In this document: in pieces, positions 5,867 through 7,932 of the stretch | How positions within the stretch are numbered: the first letter of the stretch is position 1 | How the letters are laid out: every line of letters begins with the position of its first letter | Assembly (NCBI GenBank): GCA_021774995.1 | Contig: JAJFIM010000246.1 | Span: 1 to 7,932, forward strand | Direction of reading: 5' to 3' | Source: Alphaproteobacteria bacterium | GTDB taxonomy: Bacteria > Pseudomonadota > Alphaproteobacteria > SMXP01 | Length of the DNA stretch: 7,932 nucleotides | The notes under the pieces: generated by a model | What the model saw: only the letters and a program-made list of their open reading frames with translations | What the model was told of the DNA's origin: nothing | Databases searched by the model: none | Made by a program: the position numbers and the translations under genes

Positions 5867-7626
5867 TGAGAGATGATCGCAATATATCCGCATCCAATCG
5901 GATGAGTATGGGTAATATGCCACCTTCTTTGTCTTGGTTGGGTAGTGTGGTTGCAGGCGAGCCTCTTATTGTCCGACCAGCACGGGAGGGGATGCGAAGC
6001 TATACGGATGGAGTTGTAATATTCATTGATACATTGCTGAATGAGGATGAGAGAAGATTAGCCACTATTGCTCACGCCTTACTCATTGCAGGTGGAAGCC
6101 TGACTGTTCCGGATTTTAAAAAATTACGTGGGCGGCCCTCAGTCGCACAACGTTTTTTTGCCTTAGAACTGGTGAGATGTTCGATGTTTTGTGAGTCTTT
6201 TTTACCCCCGGGTTTTCTTTGCGCTCTGACTGATTATCTCGATTTTCCATGTCCTGAGAGTGCAGAGGAATCACTGCAGCGAGCATTCGCTAGCGTTGGA
6301 GAAATACCGGATATAGATCCAAAATGGGGAACTATCCGGCCATTTCGTCTCAGCACACAGCTGAGCCGGAAAGACAAAGGGCTGCGTTCAGGTCAATCTC
6401 CATTTGAGCGGGTGCAGGAGAAAGATATTTACATTCACGATGAAGACGATGAGCTGGACGAGAGCGGCAGTAAGGTTTTGCGCCTGTTTTCAAATCCCCT
6501 GTCAGCGGGGGCGATTGTTGACTACTTTCTCAAAATATTCGGTTTTGGCCGCTCGCCAAGCACCGATCACGATGATGCCGATGATGATGGCGGTGCAATG
6601 GCTCTGGGGTCTCAAACCCTCATCACGCAAGAGAATAGTCAATCTTCAGAATCTTTTACCATTACGGATGTGGAAAACTTGGAACTGATTTCTGAGCCGA
6701 CGGAATGGCTTTATCCGGAATGGAATGTCCATCAGCTAAAGTATAAATATGAATGGGTGCGGTTGAGTGAAATCCCTCCATTTACTGGAGTGAATGTACA
6801 ACAACCGATTGAGCATTGCGCCCTCTCACCTCAATCATTAAAAAAACATCTTGCGCGGGTTGGTGTTGAATTCGAAACGTGGCGCCATCAGCCCAAAGGA
6901 GATGATTTAGATCTGGATCGTCTCGTTGAGTATGTCATTGAAACACGTCAGGGGCAGCCGGCCAAAGACAATGTCTATCAGGCTGGATTGCGCACACGCC
7001 GTGACCTTAGTGTTCTTATTCTTCTTGATTGCTCTCAATCCACAGGGGATGAATTGGAACCCGGTAAAACTGTCTTCGGTCAACAAAGAGAAATTGCCCG
7101 GCATATTTGTTCAATCTTTCAGCTGTTTGGAGATCGCGTATCCCTATATGGGTTTCATTCATGGGGACGTCATCTGGTTCGGTTGCTCAGGATCAAACTT
7201 TTCGATGAGCGAATGAGTATGGCCATACACAATCGCCTAAACTCATTGCAACCCTCAGGCCTCACCCGGATGGGGGCGGCTATCCGTCATGCGACTCATA
7301 TTTTGGAGAACGGGCGATACAATACACATCGGCTGATCCTCATGTTAACGGATGGATTCTCGTATGATGATGAATATGAAGGACGTTACGCCGAGGAGGA
7401 TACGGCCAAAGCCTTGCGCGAAGCTGTGGATAAGGGAATTGCATGTGTTTGCGCTAATGTCAGTGGTGAAAAGGATGATGCATTTTTACGCCGACTTTAT
7501 GGACCGGCGGCCTATGTCAGATGCGCCGATATGACTCAAGTTCCAGCATCTTTGCGGCGCATGATGCAAAGTGCAATTTTTGTTGCTTCGAAAGCAAAGA
7601 AAACTACGACTAGGAAAGCTGCCTAA
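5866..7626 (+). CDS. NorD/CbbO-like VWA-domain protein, partner of the AAA+ ATPase
   Basis: This is a 586-residue protein with a NorD/CbbO-type layout. It has a long N-terminal region, then YPEWN (283-287), the RHQPKGDDLDLD segment (340-351), and a C-terminal VWA domain from about residue 380. The metal-ion-dependent adhesion site is complete: DCSQS (D388, S390, S392), T467 in GLTRMG and D496 in LTDG. Two acidic stretches interrupt the N-terminal half (DIYIHDEDDELDE, 187-199; DHDDADDD, 234-241), probably flexible linkers or metal- or protein-binding patches. The tail is basic (KAKKTTTRKAA). In known systems the VWA protein recruits the AAA+ ring to its client. The start overlaps the ATPase stop (TGATG), and the next gene begins at its stop (TAATG), so this is a tight operon. 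The client is unknown; calling it norD would imply a function not supported here. Confidence 0.9.
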   Translation: MRDDRNISASNRMSMGNMPPSLSWLGSVVAGEPLIVRPAREGMRSYTDGVVIFIDTLLNEDERRLATIAHALLIAGGSLTVPDFKKLRGRPSVAQRFFALELVRCSMFCESFLPPGFLCALTDYLDFPCPESAEESLQRAFASVGEIPDIDPKWGTIRPFRLSTQLSRKDKGLRSGQSPFERVQEKDIYIHDEDDELDESGSKVLRLFSNPLSAGAIVDYFLKIFGFGRSPSTDHDDADDDGGAMALGSQTLITQENSQSSESFTITDVENLELISEPTEWLYPEWNVHQLKYKYEWVRLSEIPPFTGVNVQQPIEHCALSPQSLKKHLARVGVEFETWRHQPKGDDLDLDRLVEYVIETRQGQPAKDNVYQAGLRTRRDLSVLILLDCSQSTGDELEPGKTVFGQQREIARHICSIFQLFGDRVSLYGFHSWGRHLVRLLRIKLFDERMSMAIHNRLNSLQPSGLTRMGAAIRHATHILENGRYNTHRLILMLTDGFSYDDEYEGRYAEEDTAKALREAVDKGIACVCANVSGEKDDAFLRRLYGPAAYVRCADMTQVPASLRRMMQSAIFVASKAKKTTTRKAA

Positions 7627-7932
7627 TGAAAGATTCTACCCCTATCATTGTTGGTGTTGGCCAATGCGTTGTGCGTGGCGAATCGCAATCTGATATTATG
7701 TCTCCTGTAGACTTAGCGGGTTTGGCATCGCGCCGGGCTCTTGATGATGCCTTATCATGTGCTGATCTGTGCGCTGAGATTGATTGCATCGCGGCGACAC
7801 GTTTGACAGATGATTCTGCATCTTTCATGAAGCGCACCTTTGGGGGGGCCGAAAATGTTCCACGAGCTATCGGAAAGCGGATTGGGGCAAAACCGAAGCG
7901 CGCCATCTATTCAGTTCAAGGAGGGCAGAGTC
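7626..7932 (+). CDS. Thiolase-like acetyl-CoA acetyltransferase, N-terminal part (3' partial)
   Basis: The frame stays open from ATG at 7626 to the window end (102 full codons). The start overlaps the VWA stop (TAATG), with an AGGA site 10 nt upstream. The N-terminus reads TPIIVGVGQ, then SPVDLAGLASRRALDDA, EIDCIAATRL, NVPRAIGKRIGAKPKRAIY and GGQS at the edge. This is the start of a thiolase fold as found in acetyl-CoA acetyltransferase or SCP-x-type thiolases, which cleave or form C-C bonds on CoA thioesters. The catalytic Cys and His lie outside the window, so activity cannot be judged; many members of this subgroup are non-classical. Being in the AAA+/VWA operon, it ties that system to acyl-CoA metabolism, in line with the dehydrogenases at the other end. 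Confidence 0.78.
   Translation, partial: MKDSTPIIVGVGQCVVRGESQSDIMSPVDLAGLASRRALDDALSCADLCAEIDCIAATRLTDDSASFMKRTFGGAENVPRAIGKRIGAKPKRAIYSVQGGQS

Noticed and set aside
7610..7906. A 98-residue minus-strand frame at the right end.
   Set aside because: It lies opposite the thiolase-like N-terminus, which has recognisable family motifs and an operon overlap.

Overview
The window looks like bacterial chromosomal accessory metabolism. It most likely comes from a proteobacterium of middling GC that degrades lipids, steroids or terpenoids. The evidence is tightly packed genes with ATGA/TGATG/TAATG overlaps, an acyl-CoA dehydrogenase pair, AveC-like membrane proteins and a thiolase-type enzyme. No rRNA, tRNA, IS element or CRISPR is visible, so the taxonomic call is an inference and weak below phylum level.

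Layout. (1) 1-2190, + strand: two overlapping acyl-CoA dehydrogenase genes, the first cut by the window edge. Each lacks a family motif that the other has, as expected for a heteromeric dehydrogenase. (2) 2191-4571: two paralogous AveC-like multi-pass membrane proteins in convergent orientation, with only 9 bp between their stop codons. (3) 4572-4848: a non-coding region with a + strand hairpin/T-run terminator, then a good sigma70-like promoter and a leader of roughly 118 nt. (4) 4849-7932, + strand: a probable operon. Two tiny ORFs, one a single-pass membrane micropeptide and one Trp-rich, overlap by ATGA. They are followed by a CbbQ/NirQ/NorQ-type AAA+ ATPase, a NorD/CbbO-type VWA protein with an intact MIDAS, and the start of a thiolase-like acetyl-CoA acetyltransferase that runs off the window.

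How it may fit together. AAA+/VWA pairs of this type remodel client metalloenzymes: NorQD acts on nitric oxide reductase and CbbQO on Rubisco. Neither client is in the window. The pair is embedded in beta-oxidation-type genes, so it may activate an unidentified enzyme of that catabolic pathway. The two small ORFs at the head of the operon may be membrane anchors, adaptors or regulatory leader peptides. This micropeptide + NorQD-like + thiolase arrangement is the most unusual element here; its function is inference.
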